The position numbers were made by a program, and so were the translations under genes. The notes under the pieces were generated by a model. It was not told the DNA's origin. It was given only the letters and a program-made list of their open reading frames with translations, and did no database searches. Source: a virus. From it: a DNA stretch of 64,000 nucleotides. Shown in pieces: positions 23,869-31,942 of the stretch (position 1 is its first letter; each line of letters begins with the position of its first letter). The stretch covers positions 1 to 64,000 of IMG/VR virus record IMGVR_UViG_3300042374_001687; one strand, written 5' to 3'.

Positions 23869-24826
23869 AAAGTTGGCGATTCTTTTTTTCTTTTTTCTTT
23901 CTGCCGCTGCGGCAGCACAGGAAAAAACCGGCATAGCCATAAACCCGGGAGTCAAGAATGTGGCGGCCTTGTTCACGATGACGGACGAGGGCGGAAGGCT
24001 CCGAAACTTGGAACTAATGGAAAGCATATTTGCCGACAAGTCCTTGGGATTTGAATCCGAGCGTCATCACAATGTCTCTTCTCCGTACATCTATTCAAGG
24101 ATGACACAGTTGGCTTCCGAGTTAGAAGACGGCGCGACACTTCTGCTTTATTTCAACAGTCACGGCGGAGGAAGCGGAGACAGGTTTGCAATGACAGCTC
24201 AGGGAGGTAGTTTTAAGTTCAGCAAGGCATTGGATGCTTTGAAAAAATCCAACAAGACTATAAGTCGTCTGATATTTCTAGTGGATACTTGTCACGCCGA
24301 GGGAAGCATACAAGATAGCCTCAAACAGGACGGAGAACTCCTTAAGAACATAAAGACGGCAAAGCCCACAAGTTTCCTTCCTGAACTTCCCTCTGCCTAC
24401 TCGAGGAACGAACTTCCTTTCTTGTCCGTCTTCTTGAATACGGCCGAGCAAATTGTCAACGGCAAAAAGGTCTTTGACGCACAGATAGACTACGGCGAGG
24501 ATTCCGGCGTTTACGACGAAATACTCATAATAAGTTCATCTAGCGTTGAGGATTTGTCTGTGCGGGGGGCGTTTGCCTCAAGGCTCGCATCCACATTCAA
24601 GTCAATAAAGAACGACCGGACGGTGACCGTCGGAGAGTTCCTCAAAAAGTTTGCCGAAAGCCACGGCCCCAGCGGCCAGCAACCTCACTACAAGATACTT
24701 CCAAACAACTCAATGTTTGGAGAACTTTTATTTGGGCCTTGGTTTGTTCAGACAATTCCGATAATAAATTTCGGAAAGCGCGAAGAGTTTGATATCAACT
24801 TCATTCCGGTACCTAATTCAAATTGA
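23861..24826 (+). CDS. Exported caspase-like (C14/metacaspase-type) cysteine protease
   Basis: 321 aa from ATG 23861. Signal peptide MNKKLAILFFFFLSAAAAAQ. Catalytic dyad: His101 in LLLYFNSHGGG and Cys144 in IFLVDTCHAEG, in the order and about 43-residue spacing of the caspase fold. ILIISSSSVEDLS near residue 225 would be the next core strand. No death or prodomain. Caspase-like proteases cut after Asp or Arg/Lys; target unknown. Fifth gene of the overlapping operon that starts at 22745; the HExxH gene follows. Export suggests action in the host envelope. Confidence 0.75.
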   Translation: MNKKLAILFFFFLSAAAAAQEKTGIAINPGVKNVAALFTMTDEGGRLRNLELMESIFADKSLGFESERHHNVSSPYIYSRMTQLASELEDGATLLLYFNSHGGGSGDRFAMTAQGGSFKFSKALDALKKSNKTISRLIFLVDTCHAEGSIQDSLKQDGELLKNIKTAKPTSFLPELPSAYSRNELPFLSVFLNTAEQIVNGKKVFDAQIDYGEDSGVYDEILIISSSSVEDLSVRGAFASRLASTFKSIKNDRTVTVGEFLKKFAESHGPSGQQPHYKILPNNSMFGELLFGPWFVQTIPIINFGKREEFDINFIPVPNSN

Positions 24827-24862
24827 CAATGAATCCCAAAACCCATTGGTCAATTGAGTCGC

Positions 24863-25498
24863 ATGAAATACAAAATTAAGAACATATGTCAAAATGTGAT
24901 CGCTCTAGTGGTGCCCGACGATTATGACAGGGCTATGCTTTTCTGTCGTGTCCAAGAGTTCTACGAGAGTCCTAACAAGAATTTTAAGAACAAGGGCTTC
25001 TCAATATGGGATTATTACCGTTGGTATAGCAAAGAACACTCCGGATGCTTCTCGTATGTCAAGGATTTTGTGGGATTCAATCTCCCGCTGATCGTGGCGA
25101 AGAAGTGCTACCAGATAAACGAGACAGAAACGCCGTATGATGTAGAAATGAAGCGAATAGTGGATGAACTATTTGTTTCCGGAGAAAGGAAGTATCTGAT
25201 CGGTGTGGACTGTTTGAAAAACTCAACATTTGATCACGAGTTGTGCCACGCCTTATACTATACGAACATGGACTACAAGATAGAGATGGACGAACTGACG
25301 GCATCCATCTCAAAAGTGAATCTCCAGAAGTTCAAAAAGAACTTGAAGTCAATTGGCTATTGCTCGGAAGTGATGAAGGACGAGATACAGGCATATATGG
25401 CCACCGAGGTAAGCAAAAAAGTTGCTAAAGGCATAGGCAACGCAAAATCACTTCACAAGAAATACAAGGCCGTATTCAAGAAGTACAGGTCGTCATAG
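24863..25498 (+). CDS. HExxH metallopeptidase-like protein
   Basis: 211 aa from ATG 24863. FDHELCHALYY holds His125-Glu126-x-x-His129; a downstream acidic block, MKDEIQAYMATE near residue 175, could supply the third zinc ligand. Basic C-terminal tail. No signal peptide. Follows the caspase-like gene by 36 bases. The family is not otherwise recognisable. Confidence 0.55.
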   Translation: MKYKIKNICQNVIALVVPDDYDRAMLFCRVQEFYESPNKNFKNKGFSIWDYYRWYSKEHSGCFSYVKDFVGFNLPLIVAKKCYQINETETPYDVEMKRIVDELFVSGERKYLIGVDCLKNSTFDHELCHALYYTNMDYKIEMDELTASISKVNLQKFKKNLKSIGYCSEVMKDEIQAYMATEVSKKVAKGIGNAKSLHKKYKAVFKKYRSS

Positions 25499-26962
25499 TT
25501 CGCCAGCATAGTTATTCTTCATAAGATCCATGAGCGTATCATAAACATTTTTGGACGCCTTCAGTTTTGGAAAGAAGACTTTATCCACCCAGAACTTCTT
25601 TTCCTCCCCATTAACTGTCGCATGAACGATTCCGTCCGCCCTGTAGACTTTTATAGTTGCTGAGTTGTGTTGGGTTCCTTCCTCAATCTCTGACTCGTCC
25701 TTTTGGGCATCTTGGCTTAATTTGCTCTTTATGCCATTTATTATCTCCTTGGCGGCCTTTTGTATGTTTGCCCTCCTCGCTCTGATGTCGTCGCCCTTGG
25801 CCCTCCACATGGCGAGGTAGTTGCTCGTGTCCTTGGTCTCAAAGCCGAAGTGGCTGAGCACTATGAACGCTGTAGACTCGGCATCTATTTCCTTCTCCAT
25901 CTTGCTGGACTTCTTATCCTTGTCTTTCCAGTGAAGGATTTCGTGGGCCACCTCATGGACATATGTGCTAAATAGGTTTATGCCTTTAAATAGGTTGTTT
26001 ATGGCTACCTTTCCCCCCGCCGAATACCCTCCGAGTTCGGGATCTAGATCTTCATAGGAGACTTGTATATTTTGCTCCTTGACCCAGGCGTCAAGGGCGG
26101 CCATATACTGCTTGATTTCCTCAACATCCTCGTTTGAGTCAATGCTCCATTGTTTTCTTGAGACCGGCTCAAAGCTCTTGGGATGGCCGGGTATAGGTAC
26201 GGTTGAACTTACATCGTAGACTTTGACTGTTTTGAAGAACATTCTGCTCGGCTTTTTCTTTGCCTCGGGATCCATTTCCGAGACGGGCTCCGCCTTGTCT
26301 TTTGAGATTATGGGCATCAGTATTGATATTCCCGATCCAAAATCTCGCACCGTTCTTCCAAAATTCTGCTCCCATTGTTTGGCTCCCGCAACATGGGTTG
26401 CACGACCCCTGGTTTGTATCCAAATCAAGAACTGGTTGTGCATGCTGTAGTTGTAGAACTTTCCGGCGAATTCAAAGAAATTTCTTATGAATGCTTGCTT
26501 GGCCGCCTCGTCGGTGCTGTTGGCTATCCTTTCAATCATCCTCTCTATGCTGTCTATCAAGCTCTGGGTCTTGGGGTCGTCGGCGATGACGCTAGAGAGT
26601 TCTTGCTTCATCTGCTCCAGGTTCTGATCCACAGCTGGGGCTTCTGGCTGGTTTGCGGTCGGGGCCGAGGTCACGACTTGGCCACTTTCGTACCCGCTCA
26701 TGTCCACTCCAAGATCGGACAATCTTTTCTTCATCAAGTCATCGACCTTAGCAGAGAAGACGGAGTATGTTCCGCTTGGCGCAAAGTATCGGAAGCCCAT
26801 TTTTTTGAGTTCGTCCTTGAAGGAGAACATGAGATCTCTTTCTTCCTTGTCTGTTCCGTAAAGCACGAGGAAACTGTTGGCCGGATTCTTGGGACTTATG
26901 TCCTTTCTTGTCCTGACCCTTTTTTGCTGCTCTTCTGAGAATAGCCAAAGTGAAAAATTCAT
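25493..26962 (-). CDS. ArdC-like anti-restriction protein with metallopeptidase domain and capsid-targeting-like N-terminus
   Basis: 489 aa from ATG 26962, chosen for the tag MNFSLWLFSEE; upstream in-frame Met codons at 26980 and 26998 have no better ribosome site. Residues about 155-260 contain FYNYSMHNQFLIWIQTRG, GAKQWEQNFGRTVRDFG and KTVKVYDVS, the ssDNA-binding N-terminal domain pattern of ArdC. Residues 330-370 contain YVHEVAHEILHW (His336-Glu337-x-x-His340) and EIDAESTAFIVLSHFG, the ImmA/ArdC-type zinc site. ArdC of plasmid pSa protects incoming ssDNA from restriction. With the tag, this suggests a packaged anti-restriction protein, like T4 IPI in role but unrelated in fold. Confidence 0.75.
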   Translation of the reverse strand: MNFSLWLFSEEQQKRVRTRKDISPKNPANSFLVLYGTDKEERDLMFSFKDELKKMGFRYFAPSGTYSVFSAKVDDLMKKRLSDLGVDMSGYESGQVVTSAPTANQPEAPAVDQNLEQMKQELSSVIADDPKTQSLIDSIERMIERIANSTDEAAKQAFIRNFFEFAGKFYNYSMHNQFLIWIQTRGRATHVAGAKQWEQNFGRTVRDFGSGISILMPIISKDKAEPVSEMDPEAKKKPSRMFFKTVKVYDVSSTVPIPGHPKSFEPVSRKQWSIDSNEDVEEIKQYMAALDAWVKEQNIQVSYEDLDPELGGYSAGGKVAINNLFKGINLFSTYVHEVAHEILHWKDKDKKSSKMEKEIDAESTAFIVLSHFGFETKDTSNYLAMWRAKGDDIRARRANIQKAAKEIINGIKSKLSQDAQKDESEIEEGTQHNSATIKVYRADGIVHATVNGEEKKFWVDKVFFPKLKASKNVYDTLMDLMKNNYAGEL

Positions 26963-27111
26963 GGTGGTATGTAAATTCATGATTAAATTCACTCGCAATG
27001 ACTTCTGCCGCTATCTACATTGCAATTTGACGAGCATGGCTTTCCTGTTAGGCTACTAAAAATCGGTTGGCCTGTCATTATTTCATCCCCTTAATTTATT
27101 TTTACGCCGCT

Positions 27112-27117
27112 TATATA
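27112..27117 (+). promoter_or_regulatory. TATATA promoter-like box upstream of 27157
   Basis: TTATATAGATA, 39 bases 5' of the ATG; the gene has its own GGAG. In the divergent gap with the ArdC-like gene. Confidence 0.35.
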
Positions 27118-27156
27118 GATATTGACTTTTAATCAGAAATTTTTTGGAGTTATAAT

Positions 27157-27378
27157 ATGCGATTTTCATCGTGGCTGGGTGAAAGGATGCTCAGCGAGAG
27201 GAAGGTAGGATCCAAGCCGGTGCAGATGCCCAAACAGACCACGAATGTGGTCAAACTTTCGGAACCGAGCCCCCAGAGGGAAAGGTCTGGGAGGAGGGAT
27301 ACCGCATTCAAATCGGCGAAGGAAAAAGGAACTAGGGGATCCAAAAACAGGTCGGCTATAGACCAGTCCCGAGATTGA
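27157..27378 (+). CDS. Small highly basic protein with capsid-targeting-like N-terminus
   Basis: 73 aa, GGAG 8 bases upstream. MRFSSWLGERM fits the tag, with L7-G-E9 matching the (L/I)-x-E cleavage form. The rest is disordered-looking and rich in Arg/Lys/Ser/Gln (SPQRERSGRRD, KEKGTRGSKNR). Size, charge and tag resemble T4 internal proteins that are packed with DNA. No fold recognised. Confidence 0.65.
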   Translation: MRFSSWLGERMLSERKVGSKPVQMPKQTTNVVKLSEPSPQRERSGRRDTAFKSAKEKGTRGSKNRSAIDQSRD

Positions 27379-27409
27379 TGTTTTAAAGGCAATATGATAT
27401 ATTGCCATC

Positions 27410-28429
27410 ATGACAACAATATTCACTCTGCTTGCCTCATTCGTAGGGATGTGGGCTTTTTTTAAATATGTTCTCCTCGTGGAGATGAGGATTGATTCCA
27501 ATACGTACAAAACGGTTTATGACCTTTGTGCAAACGAAAAAAAATTCATGATCTACGAGGAGTTCGTTTCAGAAAACAGGCACCCCGTAGCATATGTTGC
27601 ATTTTGCTTCTTCAAGGGAGCCCCTTGGTTTCATATAAACCACTCTGAACGGTTGATGCAAGCCGGCTGGAACGAGAAGGATCATGTTACGGTTCTGACT
27701 TGCTTCAGATGGAAGTATAAAAAACTGAAGTCTTTTTTAAGGTCAAAGTTGAAGGAGATGCAGTTGTGTACCTTGGGGGTCCCGGTGCAGCTCATGCTTC
27801 CCTACGGAACCGACAAAATAGGCTCTTTGAAAGAAACCTTCTCAGAACCCATATTCGAAGAAGAACTGTGGAAAGATTTTGAGGTTGAGGTCGCAGAAGT
27901 CGTGGATTGCAAAAGAAAGAAAACAAGTGCCCTTCTTTATGGATTCCCAGGCAATGGCAAGAGTTTCTTTGTCAAATACCTAGCCACAAAATATAGATTG
28001 CCAGTGATGATTTTTACGCTCAATCCGGACTGGACGAATCATGAATTATTGTTGATATTTGCACAGATACCTAAAGGGTGCATTGTTTTATTTGAAGACT
28101 TTGACAATTACTTTGACAAAAGAACTTGCATAATTGGGGGTGATAACAAGTCAATAAAGTTCACCTTTGACATAATACTGAACGGATTGGACGGCGCCTA
28201 CACGACTCACGAAAATGTGGTCTTCATAATGACCGTGAACGATATAGAGAAGGTGGATGAGGCCTTAAAGAATAGGCCTTCGCGCTTCAAATATGTAAAA
28301 CATTTTGGAAACCCGAGCCTTGAGACCAGGATGAAGCTGTTGCCCAAAGAAATAGCCGTGGATTCGGAGGGATGCAGCCTAGACCAGGTTTTTAAGCTAA
28401 AGGAAAGCTGCGAAAAAGCAGGAATGTAA
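27410..28429 (+). CDS. BCS1-like AAA ATPase with N-terminal membrane segment
   Basis: 339 aa. Membrane span at residues 5-24; a beta-rich region to about 165; then the AAA module: Walker A GFPGNGKS (178-185), Walker B IVLFEDFD (225-232), sensor 1 IMTVND, and RPSRFKYV as the arginine-finger region (near 288-295). Layout and NRPSRF resemble the BCS1 type of AAA proteins, which move folded proteins through membranes in mitochondria; bacterial and phage relatives are poorly known. Preceded by a small tagged protein. Confidence 0.75.
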   Translation: MTTIFTLLASFVGMWAFFKYVLLVEMRIDSNTYKTVYDLCANEKKFMIYEEFVSENRHPVAYVAFCFFKGAPWFHINHSERLMQAGWNEKDHVTVLTCFRWKYKKLKSFLRSKLKEMQLCTLGVPVQLMLPYGTDKIGSLKETFSEPIFEEELWKDFEVEVAEVVDCKRKKTSALLYGFPGNGKSFFVKYLATKYRLPVMIFTLNPDWTNHELLLIFAQIPKGCIVLFEDFDNYFDKRTCIIGGDNKSIKFTFDIILNGLDGAYTTHENVVFIMTVNDIEKVDEALKNRPSRFKYVKHFGNPSLETRMKLLPKEIAVDSEGCSLDQVFKLKESCEKAGM

Positions 28430-28467
28430 AAAGGTCAAAAAACCATAATCCCATTGTTCCCCAAAGG

Positions 28468-28473
28468 TATATA
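28468..28473 (+). promoter_or_regulatory. TATATA box upstream of 28491
   Basis: GGTATATACATG followed by AAAGG and ATG 17 bases later. Confidence 0.3.
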
Positions 28474-28490
28474 CATGCAAAGGTATTCAC

Positions 28491-28703
28491 ATGGGGATGA
28501 ACAATATGGGAATGGCTCCTTATGTTAGAAAGGAACTTATAGAAAAGGCAGACGAGCTTGTCCGGTTTGCCAGATCCGTATTCAGCGAAAAAAGAAGCGA
28601 AACTTTGAGGAAGGCAGCCAAAATGTACAAGGAGGCGACGCTCAGCTTGATGGCGGAGATAATTGAAAAAGAAGCTGACGACTGGGACATCTGGCTTGGT
28701 TAA
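28491..28703 (+). CDS. Small helical uncharacterised protein
   Basis: 70 aa. After MGMNNMGMAP the chain is predicted helical (KADELVRFARSVFSEKRSE, AAKMYKEATLSLMAEIIEKE). No family recognised. AAAGG upstream. Confidence 0.5.
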   Translation: MGMNNMGMAPYVRKELIEKADELVRFARSVFSEKRSETLRKAAKMYKEATLSLMAEIIEKEADDWDIWLG

Positions 28704-28716
28704 GCTATTATAGTTG

Positions 28717-29262
28717 ATGGAAAAGCCTAAATTAAACATCTCCAGAAAAATAGAGCTGGGTTATTCTGATCTTCATGGCAGAGGAGTATTTGCCACTGCC
28801 GACATAGCCAAGGGCGAAATTGTAGAGCGAGCTCCATTTGTGGTTATGGATTTCAGAATGAAATACCATAAGGATAACAAAATATGGGAGTACATGTTTA
28901 CTCACACTTGCCCTTGCGATGAATGCAAGAAGCACGGAGGTCATTTCCTTATGGTGCTGGGCTATGCACAGCTCTACAATCATCAAGATAAAAACAGTGC
29001 CGAAATCACATTTGACTTGAAGAATCAAATTGCTGACATAATAGCCGTCAGAGACATTAAAAAGTCGGAAGAAATATTCATCAATTACGGTCCTAAGTAT
29101 TTTAAGAACAAAAAAAAGATAGATGTAGACTTTGAAGAAGAGCAATCAGAGGAAATTGAGCCACATCAAGTAGAAAAGACTAAGGTTCAAAATATTTCAC
29201 CAGCCATATTCATGGAGACGCCGGTCGTCAATAACGACAAAAAAGTCTACAGACCATTGTAG
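28717..29262 (+). CDS. SET-domain protein (lysine methyltransferase fold)
   Basis: 181 aa from ATG 28717. GRGVFATADIAKGEIVE (residues 21-37), YNHQD (87-91, in place of the NH-x-C/D block) and EEIFINYGPKYF (118-129) are the SET signature blocks for S-adenosylmethionine and substrate Lys binding. THTCPCDECKKHGGHF gives a Cys cluster, perhaps zinc. About 50 disordered residues follow. Target unknown. A second, different SET gene lies at 57978. A TATTAT box is 5 bases before the ATG. Confidence 0.8.
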   Translation: MEKPKLNISRKIELGYSDLHGRGVFATADIAKGEIVERAPFVVMDFRMKYHKDNKIWEYMFTHTCPCDECKKHGGHFLMVLGYAQLYNHQDKNSAEITFDLKNQIADIIAVRDIKKSEEIFINYGPKYFKNKKKIDVDFEEEQSEEIEPHQVEKTKVQNISPAIFMETPVVNNDKKVYRPL

Positions 29263-29282
29263 GTTCTGGCTGACATGCAAAC

Positions 29283-29288
29283 TATATA
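29283..29288 (+). promoter_or_regulatory. TATATA box upstream of 29319
   Basis: ACTATATAAT, 30 bases before the ATG at 29319, which has GGAG. Confidence 0.3.
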
Positions 29289-29318
29289 ATAATGCCTAAG
29301 CATTTAAAGGAGTTTGTC

Positions 29319-29516
29319 ATGACTAACAACAGGTTTTTGTTGATAATCGCCAGAACTATAGATCACAGAATAGGAAAAACAGATTTTGACAAACCTGACT
29401 TGCCGATACTTACAGTACAAGAGGCTTTGATTTCGTTCTTCATCAAATTTTTTATAGTTCTGGTTAATTTTGTAACTTGCGGCTTTGTAATAGCCAATGT
29501 CATTCGGCATTGGTGA
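29319..29516 (+). CDS. Small membrane protein
   Basis: 65 aa from ATG 29319 (GGAG 6 bases upstream); an earlier in-frame ATG at 29292 lacks a site. One strong membrane span near the C-terminus (LISFFIKFFIVLVNFVTCGF). N-terminal part basic. Unknown role. Confidence 0.5.
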   Translation: MTNNRFLLIIARTIDHRIGKTDFDKPDLPILTVQEALISFFIKFFIVLVNFVTCGFVIANVIRHW

Positions 29517-29700
29517 CGAGTCTTCGAAGGACACAGAGACATATCGGAGGCTGCGCGTTTTCTGAATAATTAGAACCGCTTGATGGCATCCCCGTTTCTC
29601 TTATAGGCTCCCATCCCTCTTGAAGCATTTTTTCAAGATTCTTCATAGAGGAGTTGTCCTCGTCTAGCACGCACATCATATATTTGTATTCGTATTTCAT
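29500..29700 (-). CDS. DUF4177-like small protein
   Basis: 66 aa from ATG 29700. YEYKYMMCVLDED then LEKMLQEGWEPIRETG fits the pattern of DUF4177 proteins (Y-E-Y-K, then L-x-x-x-G-x-E-G-W-E). Function unknown. Tail-to-tail overlap of 17 bases with the gene on the plus strand. Confidence 0.55.
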   Translation of the reverse strand: MKYEYKYMMCVLDEDNSSMKNLEKMLQEGWEPIRETGMPSSGSNYSENAQPPICLCVLRRLVTNAE

Positions 29701-29760
29701 TGTGGTCGTGTGTTGATTTTGCTCCAACTAATATAGTATTAATTTGGCCAAGAATTTGAC

Positions 29761-29766
29761 TATATA
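29761..29766 (+). promoter_or_regulatory. TATATA box upstream of 29782
   Basis: ACTATATATTG, 15 bases before the ATG, with CGAGG between. Short-leader arrangement. Confidence 0.35.
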
Positions 29767-29781
29767 TTGCCGAGGTTGAAC

Positions 29782-30138
29782 ATGAAATTTTCTAATTGGT
29801 TAAAGTTGAGAGAGGATGGGGCGGCGGCTGGAGGGGGTTCTGCTGCTGGAGGCTCTGCTGCTGGAGGCTCTGCTACTGGGGGCTCTGCTACTGGGGGGAA
29901 TTCAGCTGTTGGCGAAGGAGGAGGCTCGACTCCTTCTGGAGGAACATCGGATGGAGGAACATCTGCTGAGACTGGCGGCGGTTCAAGCGGATCTGATCAT
30001 CCACAAGGAACAAGTTCTGGGTCGGTGGCTGGTCGCCCCCCGGTTCTCGGCTGCGGTTACTGTTATCCGTATTGCAATTGCGGAAACTGCAATAAGAAAC
30101 GAAAAAAGAAAAAGAAGACAAGTAAGAAGAAAAAATGA
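29782..30138 (+). CDS. Gly/Ser-rich protein with capsid-targeting-like N-terminus, Cys cluster and Lys tail
   Basis: 118 aa. MKFSNWLKLRED matches the tag, with L9-R-E11. Residues 15-80 are low-complexity Gly/Ser/Ala/Thr encoded by a 15-base tandem repeat. Then GCGYCYPYCNCGNCN (six Cys) and a tail of almost pure Lys (KKRKKKKK). It overlaps the patatin gene by 4 bases (ATGA). The basic tail could bind DNA or lipid head groups; the Cys cluster could bind metal. Inference: injected cargo coupled to the patatin. No family recognised. Confidence 0.6.
   Translation: MKFSNWLKLREDGAAAGGGSAAGGSAAGGSATGGSATGGNSAVGEGGGSTPSGGTSDGGTSAETGGGSSGSDHPQGTSSGSVAGRPPVLGCGYCYPYCNCGNCNKKRKKKKKTSKKKK
29829..29898 (+). 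repeat. 15-bp tandem repeat inside a coding region
   Basis: About four and a half imperfect copies of GGAGGCTCTGCTGCT coding Gly-Gly-Ser-Ala-(Ala/Thr). Slippage-prone, so the linker length may vary between phages. Confidence 0.8.
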
Positions 30139-30959
30139 CTAAGATAGGATTTTGCTTTACAGGGGAAGGGGCACGAGGATCCATACAAGCTGGAATAGCA
30201 TTGGGTCTTCATGAACAAGGAATCAACGCAGATTTCACAATAGGGGTTTCTTCCGGATCCATATGCGCAGCATCTTACGCTTTCTTGGGAGCCCAAGGGC
30301 TTGCTAACATGTGGAGCAAAATATCCAACATCTTTGATGTATTTGGCATAAACTACGACTTTCCTTGGCGGACAGGGCTGATGAACCAGCGTCCAATGGA
30401 GAAGATTGTATACAACGCAGTAAAGAACGAGCCAATATGCGAAAGTGTTGTAGTAAGAATGAACATTGAAGACGGAAGAATGGATTATGTCTCAAACAAA
30501 TCCGTAAGCCCAATCGACTTCGCAGAGGCCGTTTTGGGAAGTGTTGCCATAACTGCGCTTGTAGAAGACAGAAATGGATGGGTGGATGCTGGCAGCAGGC
30601 AACTCGCTCCTCTTGAACAGTGCATAGAGGCAGGATGTAGCGACATATATGTTATAATGGGAAGGCGTTTTGAGATAGACGAGTGGAAAAAACCATCAGG
30701 GTTCATGAAGGCAATCAAGATGGCCTACAGGGCCCTGGATATTAGTTTGAACGAAATCATGATGAGAGACATAAACAACTGCTTAAAGAAAGAAGGAGAA
30801 TTTGGATACAAAGGCATAAACATACATCTAGTGGAGCCCAACGAGACCCTTTTTGAATCAGTAAGTTTTAACAAATGCAAAAAAGGAGTGTTGTACGGAA
30901 GGTCTTCCTATCAAATTCTTGATAGAAAAGGACTATTGGGATACATGAAAATTAACTAA
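30135..30959 (+). CDS. Patatin-like phospholipase
   Basis: 274 aa. Oxyanion motif GEGARG (10-15), nucleophile G-V-S39-S-G (37-41) and catalytic Asp151 in VDAGS: the complete Ser/Asp dyad set of patatins. No signal peptide, so it acts inside the cell or virion. Patatins cleave membrane phospholipids and serve as effectors in bacterial conflict. Coupled by ATGA to the tagged Gly-rich gene just before. Possible roles: membrane damage at lysis or lipid remodelling at entry. Confidence 0.85.
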   Translation: MTKIGFCFTGEGARGSIQAGIALGLHEQGINADFTIGVSSGSICAASYAFLGAQGLANMWSKISNIFDVFGINYDFPWRTGLMNQRPMEKIVYNAVKNEPICESVVVRMNIEDGRMDYVSNKSVSPIDFAEAVLGSVAITALVEDRNGWVDAGSRQLAPLEQCIEAGCSDIYVIMGRRFEIDEWKKPSGFMKAIKMAYRALDISLNEIMMRDINNCLKKEGEFGYKGINIHLVEPNETLFESVSFNKCKKGVLYGRSSYQILDRKGLLGYMKIN

Positions 30960-31861
30960 CTCTTCTTGAAGAATTTCTTAATGAACGAGTTGTCCAAAGC
31001 CTCAAACTCTGGCGTCTCTTGATGGCCGGGGTGCATGTGAGCGAACGGACATTTGTTTGGCTTTGGGGCGGGGCATTTTTCAACATCACTCAAGGGCTCC
31101 ATCTCTTTGCCAAGAAGCCTGCTCTTCTCCCTGAAATATGTTGTGGAGTCCTTGGTCAAAGTCTGAGTTAGGGCTTGCTTGCCGCCGAACTCGAATTTCT
31201 GCTTGTTGTAATGCAGCCAGTAACTAAAGACCTTGTCGGCTTCGGTTGAGTCCCGATTAATCCTTTCTCTGCTGATGTCCCAATCGCCTTTAAATCCTTC
31301 CCTTCTCACGGGAACAAGTTGGGCTATGGGCGTATCCTTCCGTATTGATATGATTTTCCCGACCTCCGTCACCGACAGGTTCATCCATATGTCATACTGA
31401 AGCCAGTCGGTCTCCAGGACTGCCTCCATGACATTAAATCCATATTGGGGAAAGTTTATCGGACTGCGTATGTGCAAGCACCACCCCGGAGGGGTTTGGA
31501 ATATCAAACCAGTCCAGATTTGAACGACATTCGGTTCTACGGATCCAAATGTCACCTTTGTCCTGCCGGAGTTCGGAAATATCCACTTCTCAAAGTCCGA
31601 GTGGTCCTCCGGCCTAATCAATGAGCGCACGACACGATAATCCTCGTCGTCGTACCCTTCCATGTTTGTCACTTTAAAATTGCCGTTTTCAAAAGAAAAG
31701 TCCATGTCCACGGGAGGGTATACCCAGAACCCGTACTGGTTGGCATTTACATAGGGCCCGCACCATTGTACGGCACCCTGGTTGGCCAAGCCCTTGCACG
31801 ACTTTTCGGCCTTTTCTATCTTGCAGGATTTAGAGTGAATTTCCCAGATTTTAAGTTGCAT
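30956..31861 (-). CDS. DUF6065-like protein
   Basis: 301 aa. WCGPYVNANQYGFWVYPPVD near residue 35, VQIWTGLIFQTPPGW, INFPQYGFNVMEAVLETDW and PIAQLVPVRRE match the order of conserved blocks I associate with DUF6065, a family without a known reaction. C-terminal 45 residues hold a Cys/His cluster (CPAPKPNKCPFAHMHPGH). Family call moderate. Confidence 0.5.
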   Translation of the reverse strand: MQLKIWEIHSKSCKIEKAEKSCKGLANQGAVQWCGPYVNANQYGFWVYPPVDMDFSFENGNFKVTNMEGYDDEDYRVVRSLIRPEDHSDFEKWIFPNSGRTKVTFGSVEPNVVQIWTGLIFQTPPGWCLHIRSPINFPQYGFNVMEAVLETDWLQYDIWMNLSVTEVGKIISIRKDTPIAQLVPVRREGFKGDWDISRERINRDSTEADKVFSYWLHYNKQKFEFGGKQALTQTLTKDSTTYFREKSRLLGKEMEPLSDVEKCPAPKPNKCPFAHMHPGHQETPEFEALDNSFIKKFFKKS

Positions 31862-31942
31862 AGGTAATTATTTTCGTTGAAGGATGCATAATCTTAATCA
31901 ATTTTAGGATTTAAGTCAATTGGTTTGGGGAGCGAATAAAAA

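Noticed and set aside
26978-27059. A 26-residue plus-strand ORF in the gap before 27157
   Set aside because: No ribosome site, and it lies within the divergent promoter region.
29829-29898. Regular short repeats that could suggest a CRISPR array
   Set aside because: The 15-bp units are contiguous, without spacers, and keep the reading frame coding Gly-Gly-Ser-Ala; it is a coding tandem repeat.
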